A DNA stretch of 27,979 nt, taken from positions 1 to 27,979 of IMG/VR virus record IMGVR_UViG_3300031862_000550; one strand, written 5' to 3'. How positions within the stretch are numbered: position 1 is the first letter of the stretch; each line of letters starts with the position of its first letter. Position numbers and translations under genes: made by a program. This document shows positions 6,630 through 14,391 of this stretch, piece by piece. The notes beneath the pieces were generated by a model. That model saw nothing but the letters and a program-made list of their open reading frames with translations, ran no database searches and had not been told where the DNA came from. The DNA comes from a virus.

Positions 6630-8512
6630 TACTTACCTCCGGGGCCCTGTGGTCCGGCTGCTAATCTTGCAGCAGCTTCCTGCTCCTGCAATAAATAGGT
6701 CTGATGCCCTTTCCTGTGTTCAATAATCTTCTGTTTTATTTCCTGTGGCAAAGTCATATATCTTTTAGTTTTCATAAAATTAGTAATGACTGTAAGGTGA
6801 ACTGTATGATCATCCCACTCCTCGACGTTAACGGCCATCTGGGGATCAAGCAGATGTTCAATTTCTTCTTTCTGTAAAGTCTCATCCAAAGAAATATAGA
6901 TCCCTTCCACGTCCCCAAACTGCAATAACTCCCTGGCTTTGGTTTTATCAATGTAAGCTTTCTCCTCAAGAAGCATAATATATTTCTGCCTCTCAAGTTT
7001 GGAAGCCGGCAAGGCAGAGCCAAGCGAAACTCTGATCCTGCGGTTGCCCTGGACATTCTCGCCCTTGAAAGTTTTGACTTTTACTCCGAATTGTTCTCCA
7101 GTTATTCCTAAGATCCTCGGCTCGGAGTATTTTTTCTCTATAATATCCAGGACTGTTTCAGCAAAGAAAGCTAAACCTTGCTCAATTGTAATGAGGTCCG
7201 GAGATAAAGCTCCTGCATCCATTTCAGAGAGAGCTTCAATTGCCACTCCAGATTTTGCCTGCTCAGGAATCCTGCCTAAAGAAGCATCATGGATACTAAC
7301 GACATCTTCCATATTAGTTTTAATCCGGGTTATATCCTCAAATAAATACTGAGGCGCAGAAGGTCCAACTTCATATTTAGGAGCTGGTGTGCCGCCGGCA
7401 TGATAAATAATCTGGCCAACTTCATCATCCCATTTAGTCTCAAGTTTGGAGTTTTTATCTACCATTACTTTACCGGCCATCCATTTCTTATAGGCAGCAA
7501 TCCTGGTAATGGTATAGTTAAGGTCTTCCTGCAAAGAAATAATCTGTTCAATCATGCCTTGGGCGAAAGATGAGAAAAGAAGATCAAGGTAGGTAAATTT
7601 GAATAAAGGAATCCTCTTTTTATACTCTTCGGGGATTGAACCTTTATATAAGATCTTCTTATTGGTATGGACTGCATATAATCCGTCTGGGTGGCGCGGA
7701 CAGGGGACATTCCATCTTTCAAAAATCCGGACTGCGTTCTCATACTTTTCGGTTCTGGTTTCCTCGAGAAGATTTATCAACCTCTGTTCTGCCTCCGTCA
7801 TCGTAATCTCTTCGGGTTCAACTTTCTGGTTGTATTGCTCCTCGATCTCATCTACAGTCAAAACCAACTGTTCAATCTTAAACTGCTTCATAGGATCCTC
7901 AAAGATATCAAAAGCATGTTTGACCTTTACTTCTACCTCTCCAATAGGAACAGTCGGCTCTATAATTTCTCCTTCTAAGAAAGTCTTGGCATAAGTCTTG
8001 GGGTTAAAATAAGGCTTAAGGTAGCCGGTGCCGATAGCTAGAATATATGTAAAAAGCCTTTTAAGAACCATAAGCATCCCAGCAAAATCCTGGCAGAGAT
8101 TCGGATTGTGCTTATTCACCATCTGCCAGAAATCTTCCAAGACTTCCTGGCCTACCTGAGCAACGATTTTATCTCTCTCTGCACTCGTAGTAGCATCTAC
8201 CATAATATTAGCTTTCATACTGAGCAACCTGGCTAATAAGGCCCTGAATAAAGGTAGGATATAATTGCAGACCCTTCGGACCTTCTTCTGGCGCAGCTCG
8301 TTTTTCAATTCCCAATGCACCCTTTCCTCGAGGCCAGAAGTAGCCATCTTGTCTATGGTAAAATAATGCTTACCGTAGAGAAAAGAGATATCTATTAGCC
8401 ATTGTTTTTCAAAGGAGGACCTGTTCTTCTGGATGGTATCGCGGTCCTTAACCCACTTTTGGCATTGCTCTAATTCAGAGAGATTATCGTTTTTTTCCTT
8501 ATCATTAAGCAT
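6629..8512 (-). CDS. Portal protein, P22-like
   Basis: The 627-residue product has the usual portal length and features: an N-terminal helix pair, RRVCNYILPLFRALLARLLS near residue 85, the clip/wing region with KFTYLDLLFSSFAQGMIEQI, the long helix EDLNYTITRIAAYKKWM and the GRIPEQAKSGVAIEALSEMD region that in this family marks the crown-side helix. It lies one small-gene block after the large terminase. It would form the dodecameric DNA gate and join terminase to the prohead. SD GGGAGAAC precedes the ATG. Confidence 0.9.
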   Translation of the reverse strand: MLNDKEKNDNLSELEQCQKWVKDRDTIQKNRSSFEKQWLIDISFLYGKHYFTIDKMATSGLEERVHWELKNELRQKKVRRVCNYILPLFRALLARLLSMKANIMVDATTSAERDKIVAQVGQEVLEDFWQMVNKHNPNLCQDFAGMLMVLKRLFTYILAIGTGYLKPYFNPKTYAKTFLEGEIIEPTVPIGEVEVKVKHAFDIFEDPMKQFKIEQLVLTVDEIEEQYNQKVEPEEITMTEAEQRLINLLEETRTEKYENAVRIFERWNVPCPRHPDGLYAVHTNKKILYKGSIPEEYKKRIPLFKFTYLDLLFSSFAQGMIEQIISLQEDLNYTITRIAAYKKWMAGKVMVDKNSKLETKWDDEVGQIIYHAGGTPAPKYEVGPSAPQYLFEDITRIKTNMEDVVSIHDASLGRIPEQAKSGVAIEALSEMDAGALSPDLITIEQGLAFFAETVLDIIEKKYSEPRILGITGEQFGVKVKTFKGENVQGNRRIRVSLGSALPASKLERQKYIMLLEEKAYIDKTKARELLQFGDVEGIYISLDETLQKEEIEHLLDPQMAVNVEEWDDHTVHLTVITNFMKTKRYMTLPQEIKQKIIEHRKGHQTYLLQEQEAAARLAAGPQGPGGK

Positions 8513-8521
8513 GAGTTCTCC

Positions 8522-8647
8522 CTACTTTTTGATACCTGCCTCTACCGCGTCAGCAAAATCCTTCTTGTCAATACCGATAGCCAAGACATCGAAAGATACG
8601 CGATTATTATTTTCTACCTTCTCTCGGCCCCAGTGTGCGCTTTTCAC
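8522..8647 (-). CDS. Small phage protein, 41 aa, GTG start
   Basis: A GTG at 8645-8647 opens 41 codons (MKSAHWGREKVENNNRVSFD...) that end just before the portal SD. The frame is closed directly upstream by TAG, so GTG is the only start. Codon use and the DVLAIGIDKKDFADAVEAG segment look coding. A competing 17-codon ORF starts at 8660 in another frame with ATGA overlap to the gene before. No family recognised. Confidence 0.5.
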   Translation of the reverse strand: MKSAHWGREKVENNNRVSFDVLAIGIDKKDFADAVEAGIKK

Positions 8648-8656
8648 CTAGCTCTA

Positions 8657-8863
8657 TCATGTCTCCTCCCCCTGGTAAAATTTACCTTCTTTAGCCAACT
8701 CCCTAAAAAATTGCTGACGTTTCTGTCTAGAGTAACCTTCTGCAATCATTCCCCGATTCAATAAATTTATATATTTCAAAGCAGCATCTCTTAATCTAGT
8801 TAATCGCCGCTCCCGGAGTTTCTGTCTAATCCGAGAGACCAAACCTTTCAGCAGATGAACCAA
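8657..8863 (-). CDS. Small basic helical protein, 68 aa, TTG start
   Basis: TTG at 8861-8863 is placed seven bases after GAGGAG inside the upstream gene, so a TTG start is well supported. The product is strongly basic in its first half (RIRQKLRERRLTRLRDAAL) and helical throughout, ending in KFYQGEET. It lies between terminase and portal genes. A role in packaging or DNA contact is possible; no family recognised. Confidence 0.6.
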   Translation of the reverse strand: MVHLLKGLVSRIRQKLRERRLTRLRDAALKYINLLNRGMIAEGYSRQKRQQFFRELAKEGKFYQGEET

Positions 8864-9020
8864 GTTTAATCTCCTCTTCTAATTCCTTAACTCCTGGGAT
8901 TTTCTCTTCCGGGGCATCTGCTTTAGACATCCCTAATCTAGTTAATAGGCTATCAATAAACCTTCGTAAATATGCGTTCTCTTGTTTTAAAATTTCACAA
9001 GATTTACATTTGCCAAACAT
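8826..9020 (-). CDS. Small CxxC leucine-zipper-like protein, 64 aa
   Basis: MFGKCKSCEILKQENAYLRR shows a CxxC close to the N-terminus followed by a leucine-zipper-like helix (LRRFIDSLLTRLG) and an acidic tail. It follows the large terminase gene with SD GGAGGAAGTT and overlaps the next gene by 38 bases. Such short CxxC/coiled-coil proteins are frequent between terminase and portal in phages; the function is not known. Confidence 0.7.
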   Translation of the reverse strand: MFGKCKSCEILKQENAYLRRFIDSLLTRLGMSKADAPEEKIPGVKELEEEIKLGSSAERFGLSD

Positions 9021-9032
9021 AACTTCCTCCCA

Positions 9033-10523
9033 CTATATACTCCTTGCTCCTTCTTTAGAGACCATATGCACTCGTTCTTCCTCAAAAGGTTGCAATCTTT
9101 CGATATCTTTCTTTACTGCATCCCAGAATTTAATTGCAGGAGAAAGTTCTGGCTGAGGTAAAACCGGGATCTCCGGCCTAGACATAATTGCGTATCTACC
9201 TTCATCTGCAGGATGATCTTCACCAGCTGTATCAAGGTCCTCTGGATCATGTTCATCATGGATACAGCCGGGAATGGTCCGGATAAAGTGTTTGCAGTTA
9301 TCAGTTACCAGAAACCTTGCGGTTAATTCCTTAAATTGGTTAAAATAAGCTTTTAAGCCTTCCTTAAACCTTACCCAACCTACATTTCGTCTATTATCGC
9401 CTTTGATTATCGGAAACTTATCTCCTATAACCTCCTGCATTACCTGATACCCTGATTTACCTTTGGCCTCCCCTGTCTTTACCTCAAGGTGCTTATCGTG
9501 GTGCTGCCTATCCCCCCAGATGGCCGGGTCTGCTACCATATAGCGGATGTCTGTTTCCTGGGTTTTCTTATTTGTCGCTAAGATTAAATGGGCTAAATCA
9601 AAATAAGTGTAACCTTCAACATACAATTCTCTATACCGAATTAGAGTGCCCTCAGGAAAAACTGCATACCAACCTACAGAGGCAGGCTTAGAATACCCGT
9701 AATCTAATGCTAGGAATTTAGTATTAGGAAGTTCAGAAAGCATCTGTCTAAGTCTTGAGAAAGGAATGACATGCAGGACCCTACGCCAAGTATCAAAAAA
9801 TTGGCCTTCAAATATATCCCAATCTCCTTCAAGAAGCGCCTTGCGATCTTTCTCAGGGAGGGCTTTAAGCCTGGCTAAATAACTTGGGTCATTCTTTAAG
9901 AGAATCGGGTTATCATAGACATTGGCAAATATGTAGCCTCTGGAAAGCGCGTCTGGATCATTCGGAGTCGTCTCTATATCTTCATCGTCTACCCTTTTAA
10001 AATATTTAGGTTTTCCGTCGGAAGAAAGTTTATCAATGAATCTTTGTTTAACCCAAGCATGGCCTACATTCCCGGGATTGGCGGTCGCCCTGATAAAAGG
10101 AATAATGTCCCGATCAGTAGAACGGCATTGTGCAGTAAGGAACAAATATTGTGTCTCAGTAAACTCTTCCAGTTGATCGAATCCTTCATAATGATACTCT
10201 TTACCTTGGTAATTATATTTATCCTGTTCGTTCTTACAATGACCGAACTCTAAGAAAGCCCTTGATGGCCAGGTCCAACGGCGCAATTCTCCGTTCCAGC
10301 AAGCTTTCTTACTAAACCAGCGCTGGGACCTATCAATTAAATCCTGTAATTTGGGGTAATTCCTGCGGAAGATGATTGCTTTGTAGTAAGGTTTGTCTAT
10401 CTGGTAAGTAGCATCAAAGAGAAGAGCGTCAGATTTGCCTCCTCCTTTGGCCCCACCATAAAGTAACTCCGAGAGAGAAGACCTAAGAAATGTTTCCTGT
10501 TTTTTCTGAGGATGCCATTCCAT
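9033..10523 (-). CDS. terL: Terminase large subunit (ATPase and nuclease)
   Basis: The 496-residue product has a Walker A motif YGGAKGGGKS at residues 22-31, a Walker B region YEGFDQLEEF near 112-121 and a coupling motif RATANPGN at 145-152. The C-terminal RNase H-like nuclease shows ALDYGYS (Asp274), VADPA (Asp332) and a late acidic site in EDHPADEGRYAIM. The length is standard. It pumps DNA into the prohead through the portal and cuts concatemers. It overlaps the small terminase gene by 41 bases, giving a classical terS-terL pair. Confidence 0.95.
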   Translation of the reverse strand: MEWHPQKKQETFLRSSLSELLYGGAKGGGKSDALLFDATYQIDKPYYKAIIFRRNYPKLQDLIDRSQRWFSKKACWNGELRRWTWPSRAFLEFGHCKNEQDKYNYQGKEYHYEGFDQLEEFTETQYLFLTAQCRSTDRDIIPFIRATANPGNVGHAWVKQRFIDKLSSDGKPKYFKRVDDEDIETTPNDPDALSRGYIFANVYDNPILLKNDPSYLARLKALPEKDRKALLEGDWDIFEGQFFDTWRRVLHVIPFSRLRQMLSELPNTKFLALDYGYSKPASVGWYAVFPEGTLIRYRELYVEGYTYFDLAHLILATNKKTQETDIRYMVADPAIWGDRQHHDKHLEVKTGEAKGKSGYQVMQEVIGDKFPIIKGDNRRNVGWVRFKEGLKAYFNQFKELTARFLVTDNCKHFIRTIPGCIHDEHDPEDLDTAGEDHPADEGRYAIMSRPEIPVLPQPELSPAIKFWDAVKKDIERLQPFEEERVHMVSKEGARSI

Positions 10524-10854
10524 CTTTTTTAGGTAGATAAATGCGCAAAAAGTCCCTTAATTCGTCCCCTGCCTCAACATCAGTTTGTTTTCTGTCTGGT
10601 ATAAATTTCCTCATAACGGCAATAAGGATATTGTTATCCTTAAAGGCCTGGCGAACGAAATGCTCAAATAATTTCTTTTTTTCCTCTTTCTCTACTTTCC
10701 TGATTGCTTCCTGTAAAACTTCAAGAGAGAAAGCAGATCTTGCACCTTTAGGTTTCCCCGGATATCCTTTTACAAAACGACCCTTTTTATCGCGTTGGAC
10801 TTTTCTGACGGATATTTTCTTAATTTTCCTTATCTTTCCCTTATTTATGGCCAT
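10483..10854 (-). CDS. Probable terminase small subunit
   Basis: The 123-residue product is basic at the N-terminus and contains KGRFVKGYPGKPKGARS, the motif of DUF5681-type phage proteins that sit before terL, followed by helices (FSLEVLQEAIRKVEKEEKKK). Position directly upstream of and overlapping terL supports a DNA-recognition small terminase. Start ATG at 10854; no strong SD is visible. The identity rests on motif and gene order. Confidence 0.72.
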   Translation of the reverse strand: MAINKGKIRKIKKISVRKVQRDKKGRFVKGYPGKPKGARSAFSLEVLQEAIRKVEKEEKKKLFEHFVRQAFKDNNILIAVMRKFIPDRKQTDVEAGDELRDFLRIYLPKKDGMASSEKTGNIS

Positions 10855-10860
10855 CTTAAG

Positions 10861-11538
10861 TTAAAAAAAATATGCGTATCTTACAATACAAAAGAGGGCG
10901 TTAAAACCATCCTTCCAGGATAATTTCTTGCCCTCTTCTTTGCACCTAGCCTCATAGCTAATTGGGATTTCTTTTATCCGGTAACCTCCCCGGGCCATCT
11001 TTAATGTAATCTCTGGTTCAAAACCAAATCTATTTTGGGTTAACTGAATATTTTTTATAGCCTCAGCTTTAAAAGCCTTGCTGCCGGTCTCCATATCAGT
11101 CAACTGGAGGCCAGTAAAGAGATTAGTAAGCCAGGTAAGAAACTTATTACCTAAGAAATACAAACTCTTCATGTTTTGAATTCTACCTTTAAATCTACTG
11201 CCGTATACTACTTCGGCTTCGTTTTTTAAGAGAGGTTGAATCATATCTTCTAAATCAGCTGGATTATATTCTAGGTCCGCATCCTGAATTGCAATAATAT
11301 CGCCGGTTGCAACTGCCAACCCGGACCTTATAGCCGCGCCTTTACCGCAATTAACAAAATGATAAATGATATGATTGACGCTTTGAAAGAGCCTGTTACG
11401 AAGAAAATCCTGAGTGCCATCAGTAGAAGCATCGTCTACTATGATAATCTCTACCCGAAAAGAAAGACTCCGTAAACAATAAATAATTTTTTCGATAGTC
11501 CTGGCTTCGTTATAACAAGGAACTATAATTGATACCAT
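10861..11538 (-). CDS. GT2 glycosyltransferase, DPM1-like polyprenyl-phosphate sugar synthase
   Basis: The 225-residue product contains all GT2 hallmarks: VSIIVPCYNEARTIEKI at the start, IVDDASTDGT at residues 34-42, QDADLEYNP with DAD at 86-88, VYGSRF near 112 and METGSKAFKAE plus NRFGFEPEIT, the last two typical of dolichyl-phosphate mannose synthases and bacterial homologues. It lacks a C-terminal membrane anchor. The expected product is a polyprenyl-phosphate-linked hexose. It stands three small genes after a TMTC-like GT-C enzyme that would need such a donor. It directly precedes terS, at the edge of the accessory island. Confidence 0.85.
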   Translation of the reverse strand: MVSIIVPCYNEARTIEKIIYCLRSLSFRVEIIIVDDASTDGTQDFLRNRLFQSVNHIIYHFVNCGKGAAIRSGLAVATGDIIAIQDADLEYNPADLEDMIQPLLKNEAEVVYGSRFKGRIQNMKSLYFLGNKFLTWLTNLFTGLQLTDMETGSKAFKAEAIKNIQLTQNRFGFEPEITLKMARGGYRIKEIPISYEARCKEEGKKLSWKDGFNALFCIVRYAYFF

Positions 11539-11581
11539 CTTACTTAAAGTATGATATATTTAAAAAAGTAAAACAAGCTCA

Positions 11582-11797
11582 TTAACCGGTTCCTTTTGAT
11601 TTTAAAAGTATTCTTCCGACGATGGATGCCGCATGGTCCAGTTGGTTACGAGCAACCTCAATCTGCCTCAATTTCCATATGATTTTTGCATGTTCTTTGG
11701 CTGTAAGAAACCGATGAGAATAAAAGAGTTTACGTAAGTATTTTTGCGGAATGTTTACATAGATACAATTCTTAGGTAATATTTTTTCTTTTACCAT
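11582..11797 (-). CDS. Small basic protein, 71 aa
   Basis: The product MVKEKILPKNCIYVNIPQKY is Lys/Arg-rich, with helices around KEHAKIIWKLRQIEVARNQL. The ATG follows directly on the U-tract of a terminator hairpin, so no SD is available. It may be expressed by read-through and leaderless initiation, or the start may be wrong. No family recognised. The 43 bases to the following GT2 gene hold no clear promoter. Confidence 0.55.
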   Translation of the reverse strand: MVKEKILPKNCIYVNIPQKYLRKLFYSHRFLTAKEHAKIIWKLRQIEVARNQLDHAASIVGRILLKSKGTG

Positions 11798-11850
11798 AAA
11801 ATAAAAAAGGCAAGGGCTACTGTATAAACTTACAGTATTTAACCCTTACC
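11798..11850 (-). terminator. Rho-independent terminator inside the island
   Basis: GGTAAGGG pairs with CCCTTGCC (one G-U) and TACTGTA with TACAGTA inside it, loop AGTTTA, followed by TTTTTTATTTT on the minus strand. It separates the TMTC-containing operon from the GT2-terS-terL operon. A weaker imperfect hairpin at 11855-11879 covers the stop of the gene before. Confidence 0.85.
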
Positions 11851-11876
11851 TATGTAACTCGGCCTTATCCGGCTAG

Positions 11877-12095
11877 TTAATCGGGCAAGAATCCTTTGTC
11901 AGTTTTCTTTAAAAATATAACCTTAATTTTAGTATTAGAAATTAAGTCGCAGACCTCTTTCTTTATGGCGCCAGCATTGACTAACGTTACTAATGCTTTT
12001 TTCTCTATTTTTATAAGTGCCTTAACTGAGGCAAGCATCACGGAAGGGATATCCCAAAAATTATATATAGGTATTTTATTTACTTTCTTCTTCAT
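11877..12095 (-). CDS. Small protein, 72 aa, unknown
   Basis: MKKKVNKIPIYNFWDIPSVM opens a product with alternating hydrophobic strands and helices (ALIKIEKKALVTLVNAGAIK, CDLISNTKIKVIFLKK). It could be a small alpha/beta domain. It overlaps the upstream 58-aa gene by 20 bases and ends at a strong terminator, so it is the last gene of its operon. No family recognised. Confidence 0.6.
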   Translation of the reverse strand: MKKKVNKIPIYNFWDIPSVMLASVKALIKIEKKALVTLVNAGAIKKEVCDLISNTKIKVIFLKKTDKGFLPD

Positions 12096-12252
12096 CTATT
12101 TTCCTATCTAGAGGAATCTCTTCAATCCTTAAATTTTTAACCTTAAAAGGCAGACTATCCTTATGCTCTAATTCATAGTCAACCTTACTACCCCCGGCTA
12201 ATTTAGAAATCAATTTTAGGATCTTCCAACAGTTCTTCTCTTCTTGATTCAT
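12076..12252 (-). CDS. Small acidic/basic protein, 58 aa
   Basis: ATG at 12250-12252 follows AAAGGT, four bases after the end of the TMTC-like gene. The product MNQEEKNCWKILKLISKLAG has one Cys and a charged C-terminus (RIEEIPLDRKIDEEESK). Position suggests co-translation with the membrane glycosyltransferase. No family recognised. Confidence 0.6.
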   Translation of the reverse strand: MNQEEKNCWKILKLISKLAGGSKVDYELEHKDSLPFKVKNLRIEEIPLDRKIDEEESK

Positions 12253-12256
12253 ACCT

Positions 12257-13693
12257 TTATGGTTTTATTATTCCTCCCCCTTGTTGAGGTCTATGAATTA
12301 TAATCCCTGCGCGTCTTGCTCTAATCTCTGCCTTCCTTCTTTTTATATCGTCTAATGCCTCTTGAAGTGCCTGGACCTCTCCTAATTTACGATCTAGTTT
12401 CTTTTCATCCTGTAAGGCAAGACCGGCCTGGTAGAGGTATTTCTCTGCCTCATCTAAATAACCCATAACTCTCAATAACTGACCTAAGTTAAAATTGAGC
12501 CAATAATCATTAGGCCGGTAATGTAATCCTTTAGCCCAAGCCCGGATAGCTGAGAACTTCCTGTTCTTGCCGGATTCCAGAATTCCTACCCAGTTCCAAC
12601 AGGCATAGTTATCCGGGAATTCCTGCAGATTCATCTCGATATAATCTTCCATTGATTTAAAGGCCGGCAGATAGTAAGAGATCTTGGTAGTATAAAAAGT
12701 CAAGAATATTGCTGCCATGTAATAGCCATAAGGTGCAATGCTTAATGTATAGGCGAGAGCCAGCATCATTCCTACCTGAGCCAAGTAAGAGTAGCGGTCT
12801 GTAATAGTCTGATAAAGGATAATAAAATTGCACCATTGACCGATAAAGAGGTTATACCAGAAAAGACCGAAACTTAAAGGAGTGCCCCAGAATTTAACGA
12901 TTAAGAAAAGATTTGCTATCATTAAACCCACGCCGGCAAAAAATAGAGGGCAGACTTTTTGCCATTTCTCAGTATCTGAGGTCGCCAGACCGAAAGAATA
13001 ACCAAATACATGAAAAATTCCTAGTCTCCGAGGGAATATGACATTAAAAGTATAATAGGCGTAGGTCTTGACGATAAAGATAAGTTTCTTTGGGTAGATA
13101 TGGGTAAGTGGCCAGGTGGCGTATTTGCCTCTTTCAAACATCGTAGCGTTATCTTGAACCTTATAAAGAGGAACCCTGCCTCTAGAAAGAAAAACAATTA
13201 GTATATAGGGGATGAATATAAAAGTCTTAGTCCAGGGGCCGAGATAAAGAAACAAAAAAGGCGCAAAGGCCGGAGTAAGGTGCCAAAGAAGAGTAAAGAG
13301 ATAAAAAGCTAAAGCCCAACCTTTTAAAATTACCATAAGCAAGACCATCATACAACTTACTCCGTAACCTATGGCATTAAGCCAGCAGGGGATCTGGTTG
13401 CCCCAAGGATTGACGCTGAATAATAATGCTGCTAAGAAAGAAACATTAGTCTTACCAAAAGCGATGTAAATAAGACAGCAGTTTATAATGTGGACTCCGA
13501 GGCGCTGGAGATGTTCTACTTGCGAATTATTGTAATATCGGCTTGTCAGTTGATACCAGAAGTTCTTGATAGGATTAGGATCCTTCTTTTGAGGGATAAC
13601 ATTGTCGTCGATTATATAGCCATAACGTAAAACCCGGCAATAGACTAAAAGATTAAGAAGGATTATTGTTAAAATTTTCTCGAGTTCTGACAT
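12257..13693 (-). CDS. TMTC-like GT-C membrane glycosyltransferase with C-terminal TPRs
   Basis: The 478-residue product has about nine to ten membrane segments and a C-terminal soluble part. Near the start, YGYIIDDNVIP holds the Asp-Asp of the first periplasmic loop, the catalytic motif in GT-C enzymes. The stretch HIINCCLIYIAFGKTNVSFL followed by AALLFSVNPWGNQ matches the TMTC/PMT pattern 'FH..N...H....LAALLFAVHP'. After the last membrane helix, YACWNWVGILESGKNRKFSA and WLNFNLGQLLRVMGYLDEAEKY are TPR repeats, the TMTC domain order. The family transfers sugars from polyprenyl phosphate to proteins outside the cytoplasmic membrane. This is very unusual in a phage. A DPM1-like donor synthase is encoded nearby. 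Confidence 0.75.
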   Translation of the reverse strand: MSELEKILTIILLNLLVYCRVLRYGYIIDDNVIPQKKDPNPIKNFWYQLTSRYYNNSQVEHLQRLGVHIINCCLIYIAFGKTNVSFLAALLFSVNPWGNQIPCWLNAIGYGVSCMMVLLMVILKGWALAFYLFTLLWHLTPAFAPFLFLYLGPWTKTFIFIPYILIVFLSRGRVPLYKVQDNATMFERGKYATWPLTHIYPKKLIFIVKTYAYYTFNVIFPRRLGIFHVFGYSFGLATSDTEKWQKVCPLFFAGVGLMIANLFLIVKFWGTPLSFGLFWYNLFIGQWCNFIILYQTITDRYSYLAQVGMMLALAYTLSIAPYGYYMAAIFLTFYTTKISYYLPAFKSMEDYIEMNLQEFPDNYACWNWVGILESGKNRKFSAIRAWAKGLHYRPNDYWLNFNLGQLLRVMGYLDEAEKYLYQAGLALQDEKKLDRKLGEVQALQEALDDIKRRKAEIRARRAGIIIHRPQQGGGIIKP

Positions 13694-14189
13694 CGTATAC
13701 CTGACCTTTCTCGTCAGGACAGTAAATCTCGCCCTTCCTCACTGGAAATATCGAATGAAAAGATGCAGGGCATAAGATGTTAGGATCATTTATTTTAAAA
13801 TCAAATATCTGCCCTGCCTTAAGGTAAAGACATTGGCCCTGCTGAATTATTATAATCCTTATCTGCCAATCAGGCCAATCAATAGGAAAGAGAAGCCTTC
13901 CCAGGATCCATTTTAACCCTCGTCGGAAACAAAACCAGCTGCGAGGCCTGCGTTCTATCCTCATCTTAATCCCTGTAAGGCTTGGACAACTGATTTCAAA
14001 GATATCCGAGATTGAATTATATAACAAAGATAAGAAATAAGGATAGGCAGTATGGTAAGCATCATAACAGAAACCTTCGCAGATATGCTGAGGCTGGTAA
14101 AATCTGTCTTTATACTTATGATACTTACATCTTTTTCTGGTCCGGACTGTAACTACAGTCGGAGATAAACTCCGAAAACAGGAAAACAT
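13653..14189 (-). CDS. Protein with two TIGR04076-like Cys domains, 178 aa
   Basis: Residues 14-75 (VRTRKRCKYHKYKDRFYQPQ, then CEGFCYDAYHTAYPYFLSLL and SCPS) follow the pattern of TIGR04076: C..(G)HK.GD.F, P..C..A...iyP, then CP. A second, shorter copy lies at about 108-172 (QQGQCLYLKAGQIFDFKIND, then ILCPASFHSIFP and YCPDEKG). The Cys and His residues may bind metal; the family's role is unknown. SD AAGGAGG precedes the ATG at 14189. It overlaps the upstream homologue by 65 bases and the membrane glycosyltransferase by 41. The resemblance is from motif reading only. Confidence 0.55.
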   Translation of the reverse strand: MFSCFRSLSPTVVTVRTRKRCKYHKYKDRFYQPQHICEGFCYDAYHTAYPYFLSLLYNSISDIFEISCPSLTGIKMRIERRPRSWFCFRRGLKWILGRLLFPIDWPDWQIRIIIIQQGQCLYLKAGQIFDFKINDPNILCPASFHSIFPVRKGEIYCPDEKGQVYDVRTRENFNNNPS

Positions 14190-14391
14190 CTCCCTCCTTG
14201 TGCATCGGACAAACGCGCACTCGCTTAACTATGACGTTATCCTTTGAAACCTTAACCCAAACTTCCCCTTTAGGACACTGGACGATTATAACTTGTTTAG
14301 CCCAAGTAAACCATCCTCCCTCTATAATAGTCAAAGCATAAGGATAAAGAGTATGGTATAAAGCTGGACAGATAGGGATTACAGGTAACAT
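14125..14391 (-). CDS. TIGR04076-like partial-domain protein, 88 aa
   Basis: The product starts with the second half of the domain seen in the next gene (PICPALYHTLYPYALTIIEG, then VQCPKGEV) and continues with the first half of another copy (VKRVRVCPMHKEGDVFLFSE). It is thus a permuted or split copy. Stop and start signals and the strong SD of the next gene argue for two separate proteins rather than a sequencing frameshift, though a frame change within the overlap could join them. It overlaps the radical SAM gene upstream by one base. Confidence 0.55.
   Translation of the reverse strand: MLPVIPICPALYHTLYPYALTIIEGGWFTWAKQVIIVQCPKGEVWVKVSKDNVIVKRVRVCPMHKEGDVFLFSEFISDCSYSPDQKKM

Noticed and set aside
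5707-8651. Several long plus-strand ORFs opposite scaffold and portal genes
   Set aside because: No SD or promoter, Ser/Leu/Phe-rich shadow composition, and complete overlap with well-identified minus-strand genes.
11539-11581. Late promoter before the GT2-terS-terL block
   Set aside because: TTGTTT and CATACT-like words exist at about 17 bp, but match is too weak among AT-rich sequence.
14125-14189. Sequencing frameshift joining the two TIGR04076-like genes
   Set aside because: The second gene has a strong AAGGAGG SD and a complete domain from its start, so two genes are the simpler reading; kept only as a check.
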